A DNA stretch of 64,000 nucleotides, taken from assembly GCF_004210375.1 (NCBI RefSeq), contig NC_134825.1, forward strand, positions 6,138,001 to 6,202,000. Direction: 5' to 3'. Shown piece after piece: positions 23,794 through 36,640 of this stretch (position 1 is the stretch's first letter; each line of letters opens with the position of its first letter). The translations under genes and the position numbers were made by a program. The notes beneath the pieces were generated by a model, which was not told where the DNA came from, searched no databases, and saw only the letters and a list, made by a program, of their open reading frames with translations. Source of the stretch: Tachypleus tridentatus (lineage: Eukaryota; Arthropoda; Merostomata; Xiphosura; Limulidae).

Positions 23794-26145
23794 TATCTAG
23801 TCATTCATATAACGACACGTGATGTAGTATCTAGTCATTCATATAACGATAAACACGTGATGTAGTATCTAGTCATTCATATAACGATACGAGATGTAGT
23901 ATCTAGTCATTCATATAACGATACGAGATGTAGTATCTAGTCATTCATATAACGATAAACACGTGATGTAGTATCTAGTCATTCATATAACGATACGTGA
24001 TGTAGTATCTAGTCATTCATATAACGATACGTGATGTAGTATCTAGTCATTCATATAACGACACGTGATGTAGTACCTAGTCATTCATATAACGACACGT
24101 GATGTAGTACCTAGTCATTCATATAACGATAAACACGTGATGTAGTATCTAGTCATTCATATAACGATAAACACGTGATGTAGTATCTAGTCATTCATAT
24201 AACGATACGAGATGTAGTATCTAGTCATTCATATAACGATAAACACGTGATGTAGTATCTAGTCATTCATATAACGACACGTGATGTAGTATCTAGTCAT
24301 TCATATAACGATACGTGATGTAGTATCTAGTCATTCATATAACGATACGTGATGTAGTATCTAGTCATTCATATAACGACACGTGATGTAGTACCTAGTC
24401 ATTCATATAACGACACGTGATGTAGTACCTAGTCATTCATATAACGATAAACACGTGATGTAGTATCTAGTCATTCATATAACGATAAACACGTGATGTA
24501 GTATCTAGTCATTCATATAACGACACGTGATGTAGTATCTAGTCATTCATATAACGATAAACACGTGATGTAGTATCTAGTCATTCATATAACGATACGT
24601 GATGTAGTATCTAGTCATTCATATAACGATAAACACGTGATGTAGTATCTAGTCATTCATATAACGATAAACACGTGATGTAGTATCTAGTCATTCATAT
24701 AACGATAAACACGTGATGTAGTATCTAGTCATTCATATAACGATACGTGATGTAGTATCTAGTCATTCATATAACGATAAAACACGTGATGTAGTATCTA
24801 GTCATTCATATAACGATACGTGATGTAGTATCTAGTCATTCATATAACGACACGTGATGTAGTATCTAGTCATTCATATAACGATACGTGATGTAGTATC
24901 TAGTCATTCATATAACGATACGTGATGTAGTATCTAGTCATTCATATAACGATAAACACGTGATGTAGTATCTAGTCATTCATATAACGACACGTGATGT
25001 AGTATCTAGTCATTCATATAACGATAAACACGTGATGTAGTATCTAGTCATTCATATAACGATACGTGATGTAGTATCTTGTCATTCATATAACGATACG
25101 TGATGTAGTATCTCGTCATTCATATAATGATACGTGATGTAGTATCTAGTCATTCATATAACGATACGTGATGTAGTATCTAGTTATTCATATAACGATA
25201 CGTGATGTAGTATCTAGTCATTCATATAACGATACGTGATGTAGTATCTAGTCATTCATATAACGATACGTGATGTAGTATCTAGTTATTCATATAACGA
25301 TACGTGATGTAGTATCTAGTCATTCATATAACGATACGTGATGTAGTATCTAGTCATTCATATAACGATACGTGATGTAGTATCTAGTCATTCATATAAC
25401 GACACGTGATGTAGTATCTAGTCATTCATATAACGATACGTGATGTAGTATCTAGTCATTCATATAACGATAAACACGTGATGTAGTATCTAGTCATTCA
25501 TATAACGATACGTGATGTAGTATCTAGTCATTCATATAACGATACGTGATGTAGTATCTAGTCATTCATATAACGACACGTGATGTAGTATCTAGTCATT
25601 CATATAACGATACGTGATGTAGTATCTAGTCATTCATATAACGATAAACACGTGATGTAGTATCTAGTCATTCATATAACGACACGTGATGTAGTATCTA
25701 GTCATTCATATAACGATACGTGATGTAGTATCTAGTCATTCATATAACGATAAACACGTGATGTAGTATCTAGTCATTCATATAACGATACGTGATGTAG
25801 TATCTAGTCATTCATATAACGACACGTGATGTAGTATCTAGTCATTCATATAACGATACGTGATGTAGTATCTAGTCATTCATATAACGATAAACACGTG
25901 ATGTAGTATCTAGTCATTCATATAACGATACGTGATGTAGTATCTAGTCATTCATATAACGATACGTGATGTAGTATCTAGTCATTCATATAACGATACG
26001 TGATGTAGTATCTAGTCATTCATATAACGACACGTGATGTAGTATCTAGTCATTCATCTAACGACACGTGATGTAGTATCTAGTCATTCATATAACGACA
26101 CGTGATGTAGTATCTAGTTATTCATATAACGACACGTGATGTAGT
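23794..26145. repeat. 2.35-kb array of 34- and 38-bp units rich in CACGTG
   Basis: About 66 tandem copies of GATGTAGTATCTAGTCATTC ATATAACG plus a variable joint. Joints are ATACGTG (34 bp), ACACGTG (34 bp), ATAAACACGTG (38 bp) or ATACGAG. Order is not random: the run T-T-C-C-L-L, marked by the private variant TAGTACCTAG, occurs twice (about 23990-24180 and 24310-24500), showing block duplication. CACGTG (canonical E-box) is in roughly half of the units and ACGTG in nearly all. It lies inside the intron of the unrecognised gene. Confidence 0.95.
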
Positions 26146-26169
26146 TCCACAACCTTTTCATTATATTTC

Positions 26170-26292
26170 TTTGTTTGTTTGTTGTTGAGCAAAATGCTAC
26201 ACAAGAGACTATCTGCGCTTTTCTCACCACGGGCATCGAAACCCTGTTTTAGATTTTGTTATAAGCCTTCAGATTTACAGTTCCGTTAATGA
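26170..26292 (-). mobile_element. SINE family 2, diverged
   Basis: TTTGTTTGTTTG tail, GCAAAATGCTACACAAGAGA, CACCACGGGCATCGAAACCC (B-box region), TTATAAGCCTTCAGATTTAC. Same order as the other family 2 copies. Confidence 0.7.
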
Positions 26293-26838
26293 AGGAGGGT
26301 TATTCTCATTGTAAGATAAACGCCTATCTTCGGTAGACAGTTATTATTAATTATACACTACAAGCGTCTCGTAAAATTACACCTTAAAGTAGAAATATTC
26401 TGTATACATTGAGTCGTAACCGTTTTTTTGTAAACTTACGTTTAGAAGTCAATTAATTGAGACTAACCATTAAAGAACTGAACAATGTAAAAACACAAAC
26501 TTAGGTAATGTTTCTTTCCTTCATTTATACAATAAAGAGGTAGTAATATGAAAGTTGACCGATCAGGAAAATGAGCTACTTAGGTGATCATTATGCAAGT
26601 TTCTGTTGTCGAAAAGGATCTTGGGTTATTTCATTGTAAATCATCACTGTTTCAGTAGAACCATTAAAAATGTGGTTCAAGTTGTGTGTCATCTAAAAAT
26701 ACCGTCACGATACAATATATTGATCTTATGAACATTTATTCGCCAGTTATAGGATTAAAAACTCAAACTTAGTTTAACAGATTTAACAACTGACAAACAT
26801 AAAATAAATTTTGATTAACATTGTCATCTATTTTTCAG

Positions 26839-27494
26839 CAAATTCTTGTGACGTCGTAATGGATCATTACAAACCAAGCTCAGTTAATCCAAAAAACGGG
26901 TATTCTTCCCCCGCTGACTGTGAGGAAACTGATAGAGCCATTAAGAAGCGGGGGAAGATAACATTAGAATTCACTCCTGAGGACGTCCCACCAGATGTCG
27001 CTAGCATACAATCACCTTCCAGTCCAGGTGTGTTTGAAAGTGACAAGACAGTCGACGTCACTAACAAAATAATTTTGGAACCTGAAGATGAAGTGTATCC
27101 AAGTTCGTCCTTCGGAATTACCGAGGAAGAAGACGACGAGTGTAAGAGTTTGAAGACTGGTAACGAGATTAAACAAACCTTTTCTGTATCAGTGAAAACA
27201 CCTTCTGTTTGTAGTACGACAAGAAGCAAAGCATCTCAAGAAAGAACTTTAGAAAAAGAAATTTCTAACTATTTTGATAACAAAGAAACGTCCTTTTCCA
27301 GGGTTAAAGGTCATTCAGTCACTTCAATAATGATAACATCATCTCCGCCAAACATAAAATATGAGTCCTCCAGTACAATAAACGACAGCTTGTCCTCTTC
27401 CAATTGTTACGAGTTTATTCCAAGCCCTCCAGCGGAGCCAGAGGTTCCCAATATTGCTCTGGGAGGTTCTCCAAAGTCCACTGATGATTCCAAG
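26839..27494 (+). CDS. Second visible coding exon of the unrecognised Ser-rich protein
   Basis: Frame-open exon bounded by TTTTTCAG/CAAATTC and TCCAAG/GTACGT. The first codon is completed across the upstream junction (G plus CA), agreeing with the phase-1 donor at 19963. It codes about 218 residues: NSCDVVMDHYKPSSVNPKNG..., a basic-hydrophobic stretch (IKKRGKITLEFTPEDVPPD), an acidic patch (TEEEDDECK), Ser/Thr-rich text and a Pro-rich end (FIPSPPAEPEVPN). I recognise no domain; composition matches the first exon, supporting one gene. It ends in phase 0. The next exon was not identified: it may be lost in the gap and array at 28.1-35.7 kb, or be the phase-0 troponin T exon at 38680. Confidence 0.72.
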
Positions 27495-28099
27495 GTACGT
27501 AGATGTTCAATACAAATCTTGAACAAATTTGGAACTAATTTGTCTGTTCTTTTATGTTATGCATTTTGAAACTGAGTTAATGTTACCCAGAAAGTGAGAC
27601 TGACAATGTCAAAAATGTTTAAACAATGTTTTGTGTAATTATAATTTAATTTTCTGGTAACAGAGGATGATAATACAATAATTTGTAAATAGTGTTTTAT
27701 GACTTGATGTTCTGCCACCAGAGGGCGATAGTTACATAATGTCACCTAGATAACTGTTGTACTTTTTATACGTACAATGATACTATGAGGTCGTTCTCAG
27801 AAAAACTGTTATTTGTTACTTTCCCTCGTTGTTATTATTAGGTGTAATGTTATACATAGTTGGAACAACGTACGTACGTACGTTTCGCAGGTTGAAGGTC
27901 TGAAAAGGTTGTTGTTCATAAAGATGTGAGATTAAAACCAATATATGTACGAAAGTGATGTGGACAACCAAACTTCACGTCACAGATTTTCTCATTAAAC
28001 ACGATGTATTTCTTCCGTGAGCTTCACCATAGAAACTGTTGATGTGGTAACAGAAAGGCAGCCTGCACACGCGTTTAAAAGGGAATATTCCTTGGAAAT
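27495..28099. other. Noncoding sequence with one CTCF-like motif
   Basis: No exon was recognised. CCACCAGAGGGCG at 27715-27727 fits the conserved CTCF core. An (ACGT)n run lies near 27869-27882. Confidence 0.4.
27715..27727 (+). promoter_or_regulatory. Candidate CTCF site
   Basis: CCACCAGAGGGCG matches the animal CTCF core (CCASYAGRKGGC) at every defined position. It lies between the two genes, where an insulator would make sense. A single 12-bp match is weak evidence, and a repeat-derived origin is possible. Confidence 0.3.
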
Positions 28100-28693
28100 G
28101 CTACTCCTGAAGATTGACCTAAAAGAATCCTGTGTACATCATATAGTTTTAATTTAAGGTATGAAGGGGAGATGAGGAAGGAGGAAGATGTGTGTACATC
28201 ATATAGTTTTAATTTAAGGTATGAAGGGAGATGAGGGAAGGAGGAAGATGTGTACATCATATAGTTTTAATCATCATAAGGTATGAAGGGGAGATGAGGA
28301 AAGAGGAAGATCTGGTACATCATATAGTTTTCTGCCTATGCATGAAGGGAGATAGAGGAAAGGAGAAAGATGTGTACATCATCATATTAGGACATCTTAA
28401 TTTCTGGTATGAAGGAGATGATAGGAGGAAGATGTGCATATATACATCATATAGCCTTTAATTTAATCTGTATGAAGGGGAGATGAGGAAAGGAGGAAGA
28501 TGTGTACATCCAGCATAAGTTTTAATTTGGCTGAGTATGAAGGAGAAATGAGGAGAAGATGATAGATATTAGTACACATCATAGCCTTTTAATTTGGCTG
28601 CATGAAGGAGTGAGAGGAAGGGAGGAAAGGCAAAAAATAATCATCATAGTTTCATTCTAAGGCATGAAGGGAGATGAGGAAGGAGGAAGATGG
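28100..28693. repeat. ~60-bp repeat, decaying towards the gap
   Basis: About nine units containing TGTGTACATCATATAGTTTT, AATTTAAGGTATGAAGGGGA and GATGAGGAAGGAGGAAGATG. The first two are almost identical; later ones carry small insertions and deletions every few bases up to the gap. This pattern suggests unpolished long-read sequence. Confidence 0.85.
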
Positions 28694-29193
28694 NNNNNNN
28701 NNNNNNNNNNNNNNNNNNNNNNNNNNNNNNNNNNNNNNNNNNNNNNNNNNNNNNNNNNNNNNNNNNNNNNNNNNNNNNNNNNNNNNNNNNNNNNNNNNNN
28801 NNNNNNNNNNNNNNNNNNNNNNNNNNNNNNNNNNNNNNNNNNNNNNNNNNNNNNNNNNNNNNNNNNNNNNNNNNNNNNNNNNNNNNNNNNNNNNNNNNNN
28901 NNNNNNNNNNNNNNNNNNNNNNNNNNNNNNNNNNNNNNNNNNNNNNNNNNNNNNNNNNNNNNNNNNNNNNNNNNNNNNNNNNNNNNNNNNNNNNNNNNNN
29001 NNNNNNNNNNNNNNNNNNNNNNNNNNNNNNNNNNNNNNNNNNNNNNNNNNNNNNNNNNNNNNNNNNNNNNNNNNNNNNNNNNNNNNNNNNNNNNNNNNNN
29101 NNNNNNNNNNNNNNNNNNNNNNNNNNNNNNNNNNNNNNNNNNNNNNNNNNNNNNNNNNNNNNNNNNNNNNNNNNNNNNNNNNNNNNNNNNNNN
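28694..29193. other. Assembly gap (500 N)
   Basis: A run of exactly 500 N, a round number typical of a placeholder. The true length is unknown. Different repeats lie on the two sides. Confidence 0.99.
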
Positions 29194-32100
29194 TTATCTT
29201 AACTCTTCATTGAATATCTTTTCTTTTCTTCAAAATTTGAGATATATCTATTTATCTTACTCTTCATTTGAATATCAATCGTTATCTTACTCTTCATTGA
29301 ATATCTCTGTTATCTTACTCTTCATTGAATATCTGTTCTCTTACTCTTCATATTAATATTACTACTTTCATTGAACATCTGTTATCTTACTCTTCATTGA
29401 ATATTTGTTATCTTACTCTTCATTCGAATATCTTTTGTTATCTTACTCTTTTGAATTCTCTTCATTATTTACTCCTTCATTGAATATCTCCTTGTTATCT
29501 TATCTTTCATTGAATATATCTTTATCTTACTCTTCATTGAATATCTTTGTTATCTTACTCCTTCATTGAATATCTTGTTATCTTACTCTTCATTGAATAT
29601 CTCTGTTATCTTACTCTTCATTGAATATCTTTTTGTAATCTTGCTCTTTCATTTGAAGATATCTTTATCTTACTCTTCATTGAATATCTTTTTATCTTAC
29701 TCTTCATTGAATATCTCTTTCTTCATTGAATATCTTTATCTTACTCTTCATTGAATATCTCTATTTATCTTACTCTTCATTGAACATCTTTATCTTACTC
29801 TTCATTGAATATCTGTTATCTTACTCTTCTTCATTGAGATATCTTTATCTTACTCTTCATTTAACTCTTCACTTTATCTTATCTCTTCATTTTGAATATC
29901 TTTGTTATCTTACTCTTCATTTGAATATCTCTTGTTATCTTACTCTTCATTGAATATCTTTTGTTATCTTACTCTTCATTGAATATCTTTGTTATCTTAC
30001 TCTTCATTGAATATCTTTATCTTACTCTTCATTGAATATCTGTTATCTTACTCTTCATTGAATATCTTTGTTATCTTACTCTTCATTGAATATCTTTGTT
30101 ATCTTACTCTTCATTGAATATCTTCTTGTTTATCTTACTCTTCATTGAATATCTCTGTTATCTTACTCTTCATTGAATATCTTTATCTTACTCTTCATTT
30201 AACATCTTTTATCTTATAACATTCAATATCTTTTGTTCTTTTACTCTTCAATGATTATCTTTATATCTTATCTTACTCTTCATTGAATATCTTTTGTTAT
30301 CTTTACTTTTCATTGAATATTCTGTTATCTTACTTTTCATTTGAATATCTCTATTATCTTTAATCTTCATTGAATATCTTTTGTTATCTTTTACTTTTCA
30401 TTGAATATCTTTGTTATCTTTACTTCTTTCAAATTTGAATATCTTTTGTTTATCTTACTCTTCATTGAATATCTCTGTTATCTTACTTTTACATTGAATA
30501 TCTTTATTCTTGAACTCTTCATTGAACATCTTTATCTTACTCTTCATTGAATATCTTTGTTATCTTACTTCTTTCATTGAACTTCATTGTTATCTTACTT
30601 TTCATTGAACATCTGTTATCTTACTCTTCATTGAATATCTCTGTTATCTTACTCTTCATTGAATATTCTGTTATCTTACTTTTCTTATTGAATATCTTGT
30701 TGTCTTTTACTCTTCATTGAATATCTCTGTTAATTTACTTTTCTATTGTTTCTCCTTTGAATATCCTATCTTACTTTCATTTGGAATATCTTTTGTTATT
30801 TTACTCTTCATTGAATTCTCTGTCATCTTCTTTTTGATTGAATATCTTTGTTATCTTACTTTCATTGAATATCTCTGTTATTCTTACTGTACATTGACAT
30901 CTACATATGCTCTTCATTTGACTATCTGTCTCTACTCTTCGATTTGAATATCGTTGTTATTCCATTTCCTCATCATTGAACATCTTTATCTTTACTCTTC
31001 ATTTGAATATCTTTTATTTATCTTACTCTTCATTGAACATATATCTCTTATCTTTCTCTTTCATTGAATATCTTTTTATCTTACTCTTCATTGAACATCT
31101 TTTGTTATCTTACTCTTGAATGAATCTCTGTTATCTTACTCTTCATTGATATAAATCTTATCTTATCTTACTCATTTGATTCAGATATCTGTTATCTTAC
31201 TCTTCATTGAATATTTGTTATTTTAATCTTCTTTGAATATCTTTTGTTATCTTACTCTTCATTGAACATCTTTATCTTACTCTTCATTGAACATCTCTGT
31301 TATCTTACTCTTCATTGAATATCTTTGTTATCTTACTCTTGCTCTTCTTTGAATATCTTCGTTATCTTACTCTTCATTGAATATCTTTATCTTACTCTTC
31401 ATTGAATATCTTTTGTTATCTTACTCTTCATTGAATATCATTGTTATCTTACTCTTCATTGAACATCTTTTATCTTACTCTTCATTGAATATCTTTATCT
31501 TACTCTTCATTTAATATCTTATCTTTGTCTTACTCTTCATTGAACATTCTGTTATCTTACTCTTCATTGAATATTTTATCTTACTCTTTCTCATTGAACA
31601 TCTTTTATCTTACTTCCTTCATTGAATATCTTTTGTTATCTTATCTCTCTTGCATTGAACATCTCTTGTTATCTTACTCTTCATTGAATATCTCTGTTAT
31701 CTTACTCTTCATTGAATATCTCTGTTATCTTACTCTTCATTGAATATCTTTGTTATCTTACTCTTCATTGAATTATCTTTATGTTTATCTTACTCTTCAT
31801 TGAATATCTTTATCTTACTCTTCATTGAATTTATCTGTTTATCTTACTCTTCATTGAATATCTCTGTTATCTTACTCTTCATTGAATATCTTCTGTTATC
31901 TTACTCTTCATTGAATATCCTGTTATCTTACTCTTCATTGAATATCTTTATCTTACTCTCTCATTGAATCATCTTTCATTATCTTACTCTTCATTGAATA
32001 TCTTTGTTATCTTACTCTTCATTGAATATCTCTGTTTATCTTACTCTTCATTGAATATCTTTTTATCTTTATCTCTTCATTGAGACTCTTCATTTCTTTA

Positions 32101-35100
32101 TCTTTTCTTCATTGAATATCATCTTTATCTTATCTCTTCATTGAATATCATCTGTTATCTTTCTTATTGCTTATGATCATCTTGCATTTGAATATCTTAT
32201 GTTATCTTACTCTTCATTGAACATCTATGTTTATCTTACTCTCTCTGTTGAATATCTCTTTATCTTACTCTTTTTGAATCTTCATTTGAACCTTTCTTTT
32301 GGAATCTCTTGTTTATCTTACTCTTCATTGAATATCTCTGTTATCTTACTTCTTCCTTGAATATCTTTTTCTCACTCTTCATTGAATATCTTTGTTATCT
32401 TACTCTTCATTGAATATCTCTCTGTTATCACTCTTCATTGAATATCTTTGTTATGTTATCTTCTTCACACTGAACATCTCTATCAATCTCTTCTGAATAT
32501 CATTGGTCTTACTCTTCATTGAATATTGTTATCTTACTCTTCATTTGAATATCTTTGTTATCTTACTCTTCATTGAATATCTCTGTTATCTTACTCTTCA
32601 TTGAATATCTTTATCTTACTCTTCATTGAATATGTTATACCTTTTGATATCATTTATCTTACTCTTCATTGAACTTTTTGTATCTTTATCTTACTCTTCA
32701 TTGAATATCTTTGTTATCTTACTCTTCATTGAATATCTTTTATCTTACTCTTCATTGAATATCTTTCTCTTTGTTATCTTACTCTTTTGAATATTGAACG
32801 TATCTTTATCTTACTCTTCATTGAATATCTTTGTTATCTTACTCTTCATTGAATATCTCTGTTATCTTGCTCTTCATTTGAATATCTTTATCTTACTCTT
32901 CATTGAATATCTTAATAAAACACTATTTCTTACTCTTCATTTGAATAATCACTCGTTATCTTACTCTTCATTGAATATCTTTGTTATCTTACTCTTCATT
33001 TGAAATTTGAATATCTCTGTTATCTTACTCTTCATTGAATATCTTTGAATATCTTTGTTATCTTACTCCCTATTGAATATCCTTCTCTGTTATCTTACTC
33101 TTCATTGAATATCTTTTACTTTGTTATCTTACATTTCATTGAATATCTTTCTTTATCTTTTTCTTTCTTTTGAATATCTTTTTATCTTACTCTTCATTGA
33201 TATTCTCATCCTCTTCATTGAATATCTTATTTTTACTCTTCATTGATCATCCTTGTTTTCTTACTCTTCATTGAACATCCTTTATCTTACTCTTCATTGA
33301 ATATCTGTTATCTTACTCTTCATTGAATATCTTTTTTGTTATCTTACTCTTCATTGAATATCTCTTGTTATCTTACTCTTCATTGAATATCTTTGTTTTC
33401 TTACTCTTCATTTGAATATCTTGATCTTACTCTTCATTGAATATCTCTTTATCTTACTCTTCATTGAATATCTTTTTATCTTACTCTTCATTTGAATATC
33501 TCTTTGTTATCTTACTCTTCATTGAATATCTTTGTTATCTTACTTTCATTGAATCTTACTCTCTGTTATCTTACTCTTCATTGAATATATCTATTTGTTA
33601 TCTTACTCTTCATTGAATATCTTTGTTACTTTTCTATACTCTTCATTTGAATATCTTTATCTTACTCTTCATTGAACCTTATCTTTGAATATCTTACTCT
33701 TCATTGAATATCTTGTATCTTACTCTTTCATTGAATATCTTTGTTATCTTACTCTTCATTGAATATCTCTCATTTATCTTACTCTTCTTCATTGAATATC
33801 TTTCTTATCTTACTCTTCATTGAATATCTTTTATCTTACTCTTGAATTGTTTGCATATCTTTATCTTACTCTTCATTGAATATCTTTTGTTATCTTACTC
33901 TTCATTGAATATCTGTTATCTTATCTTTATTTAATATCTTGCTTTATCTTACTCTTCTCTACTCATTTGAATATCTCTGTCTTGTCTATCTTATCATCAT
34001 TTATCTTTGTTATCTTACTCTTTCATTGAATATCTTTATCTTACTCTTCATTGAATATCTTTGTTATCTTACTCTTCATTGAATATCTCTGTTATCTTAC
34101 TCTTCATTGAATATCTTATCTTACTCTTCATTGAATATCTTTGTTATCTTACTCTTCATTGAATATCTCTGTTATCTTACTCTTCATTGAATATCTCATT
34201 ATTCCATTACTCATCTTGAATATCTTATCTTTCTTCATTGAATATCTTTATCTTACTCTTCATTGAATATCTTTGTTATCTTACTCTTCATTGAATATCT
34301 TTATCTTACTCTTCATTGAATATCTGTTATCTTACTCTTCATTGAATATCTCTGTTATCTTACTCTTCATTGAATATCTGTTATCTTACTCTTCATTGAA
34401 TATCTCTGTTATCTTACTCTTCATTGAATATCTTTATCTTACTCTTCATTGAACATCTTTATCTTACTCTTCATTGAATATCTTTGAATATCTTATCATT
34501 GAATATACTCTTTATCTTACTCTTCATTGAATATCTTTATCTTACTCTTCATTGAATATCTCTGTTATCTTACTCTTCATTGAATATCTTTGTTATCTTA
34601 CTCTTCATTGAATATCTTTATCTTACTCTTCATTGAATATCTCTGTTATCTTACTCTTCATTGAATATCTGTTATCTTACTCTTCATTGAATATCTTTGT
34701 TATCTTACTCTTCATTGAATAATATCTGTTATCTTACTCTTCATTGAATATCTTTGTTATCTTTTTTACTCTTCATTGAATATCTTTCTTACATCTTTTC
34801 TTCATTGAATATCTTTATCTTACTCTTCATTTGAATATTTCTTTATTCTTACTCTTCATTGAATATCTATCTGTTATCTTACTTTTCATTGAATATCTTA
34901 TTTATTTATCTTACTCTTCATTGAATATCCTCATTGTTATCTTACTCTTCATTGATAATATCTTTGTTATCTTACTCTTCATTGAATATCTCTGTTATCT
35001 TACTCTTCATTGAATATCTTTTATCTTACTCTTCATTGAATATCTTTATCTTACTCTTCATTGAATATCTTTCTGTTATCTTACTCTTCATTGAATATCT

Positions 35101-35705
35101 TTCATTTTACTCTTCATTGAATATCTTTGTTATATTTACTCTTCATTGAATATCTTTGTTATCTTTCTCTTTCTTTGAATATCTCTGTTATCTTACTCTT
35201 CATTGAATATCTTTGTTATCTTACTCTTCATTGAATATCTTTTTTTATCTTACTTTCTTCATTGAATATCTTTGTTATCTTACTCTTCATTGAATATCTT
35301 TATCTTACTCTTCATTTGAAGAACATCTTTTCTTACTCTTCATTGAATATCTTTGTTATCTTACTCTTCATTGAATATCTCTGTTATCTTACTCTTCATT
35401 GAATATCTTTATCTTACTCTTCATTGAATATCTGTTATCTTACTCTTCATTGAATATCTTTGTTATCTTACTCTTCATTGAATATCTTTTGTTATCTTAC
35501 TCTTCATTGAATATCTCTTTTATCTTACTTTCTTCATTGAATATCTTTTTATCTTACTCTTCATTGAATATCTTGTTATCTTACTCTTCATTGAATATCT
35601 TTGTTATCTTACTCTTCATTGAATATCTTTCTTATCTTACTCTTCATTGAATATCTCTGTTATCTTACTGTTCATTTGAATATCTCTGTTATCTTACTGT
35701 TCATT
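29194..35705. repeat. ~6.5-kb noisy 25-28-bp satellite
   Basis: About 240-250 tandem copies of TCTTACTCTTCATTGAATAT with a variable CTTTGTTA/CTTTA/CTGTTA joint. Single-base insertions and deletions are frequent, above all in 29.2-33 kb, while parts of 34.0-35.7 kb are cleaner. Open frames here only reflect repeat phase. Confidence 0.95.
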
Positions 35706-36418
35706 GTTGTTGTTGAGAAAGAGTTCTTTAACAGATATGTTATATGTGCTACTCAGACATACCCTAACGTCCCCAAAGGAGTTAAGACAAAGTTTTGCAA
35801 CTGACATTTTTAAAAGGTTATGCTTCTTGGGGTAATTTACCTTCCTTCCATTTAGACCCACAAAATAACATAAACCTGTTTTATTTCTGATTTTATGCAG
35901 TGAGAGAGTATAATTATTATAAACAGTATTGTATTTATTGGGTGTGTGGTATTTGTCTTATATTTTCATTACCTGATAGCCACAGTTGACTGTTTTCTCT
36001 TTGTTTAATGATACTGATACTGGTACTGATGATAGCTCTTTCAGATGACATGGCAACAGTGATATGGATTCCACACATAACATACGTAAGGGAAAAAATT
36101 AATTTATCTTCACTTCTTATAGACAAAACAGAATGATAAGAGTTTCCTTGAGATTATGATTTTACATTTTATGAAGTCAAAATATTGTTTTTTTAATCAG
36201 TGAAGTTTGTATTTTATAATAACAGGACATCTAACTGAATACTTTGTCCTCGTATATAGGGGTGTAAAAACCATGTACATTTTCTTTTACATTGTGCAAA
36301 AGTATTGTTGCATAGAAGTCATCTCGTGTATACAGGTGGGAAACTACGGTGTGAGCCCTGTGAAAAATAACCAATCCTGAATAGTTAGTTTCATCTTCTT
36401 AAAATCATGTTTATATTT
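35706..36418. other. Noncoding sequence, no feature seen
   Basis: No exon or repeat was recognised between the satellite and the next SINE. Confidence 0.4.
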
Positions 36419-36640
36419 TGTTTGTTTTTCGTTTTTTTTTATTTCGTGCAAAGCTACACGAGGGCTATCTGCGCTAGCCGTCCCTAATTTTGCAGTGTAA
36501 GACTAAAGGGAAGGCAGCTAGTCATCGCCACTCACCGCCAACTCTTGGGCTACTCTTTTACCAACGAATAGTAGGATTGACCGTCATATTATAACGCCCC
36601 CACAGCTGAAAGTTCGAGCATGTTTGGTGCGACGGGTCAG
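36419..36640 (-). mobile_element. SINE family 1, head-truncated
   Basis: The body is well preserved on the minus strand (GTGCAAAGCTACACGAGGGC to GAGCATGTTTGGTGCGACGG). The tRNA-like head beyond GACGG is absent. GTTTATAT is present at both flanks and may be a short target-site duplication. Confidence 0.87.

Larger units (their letters stand above)
19964..26838 (+). other. Intron between the two exons of the unrecognised gene
   Basis: It is bounded by ATG/GTAGGT and TATTTTTCAG/CA, and phase 1 agrees on both sides. It holds SINEs at 20.31 and 21.85 kb, a 63-bp array and a 2.35-kb 34/38-bp array, plus AT-rich sequence without recognised exons (20438-20917, 22098-23793 and 26300-26838). Confidence 0.6.

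Noticed and set aside
23794-26145. CRISPR-like regular repeats
   Set aside because: There are no unique spacers: the whole period is repeated, and the context is eukaryotic. It is a minisatellite.
28664-29356. 230-codon open frame across the gap
   Set aside because: It consists mostly of N and satellite sequence.
29194-35705. Many 60-80-codon frames such as LSYSSLNIFVILLFIEYL
   Set aside because: They are translations of the 25-28-bp satellite; the hydrophobic look comes from the T-rich unit.
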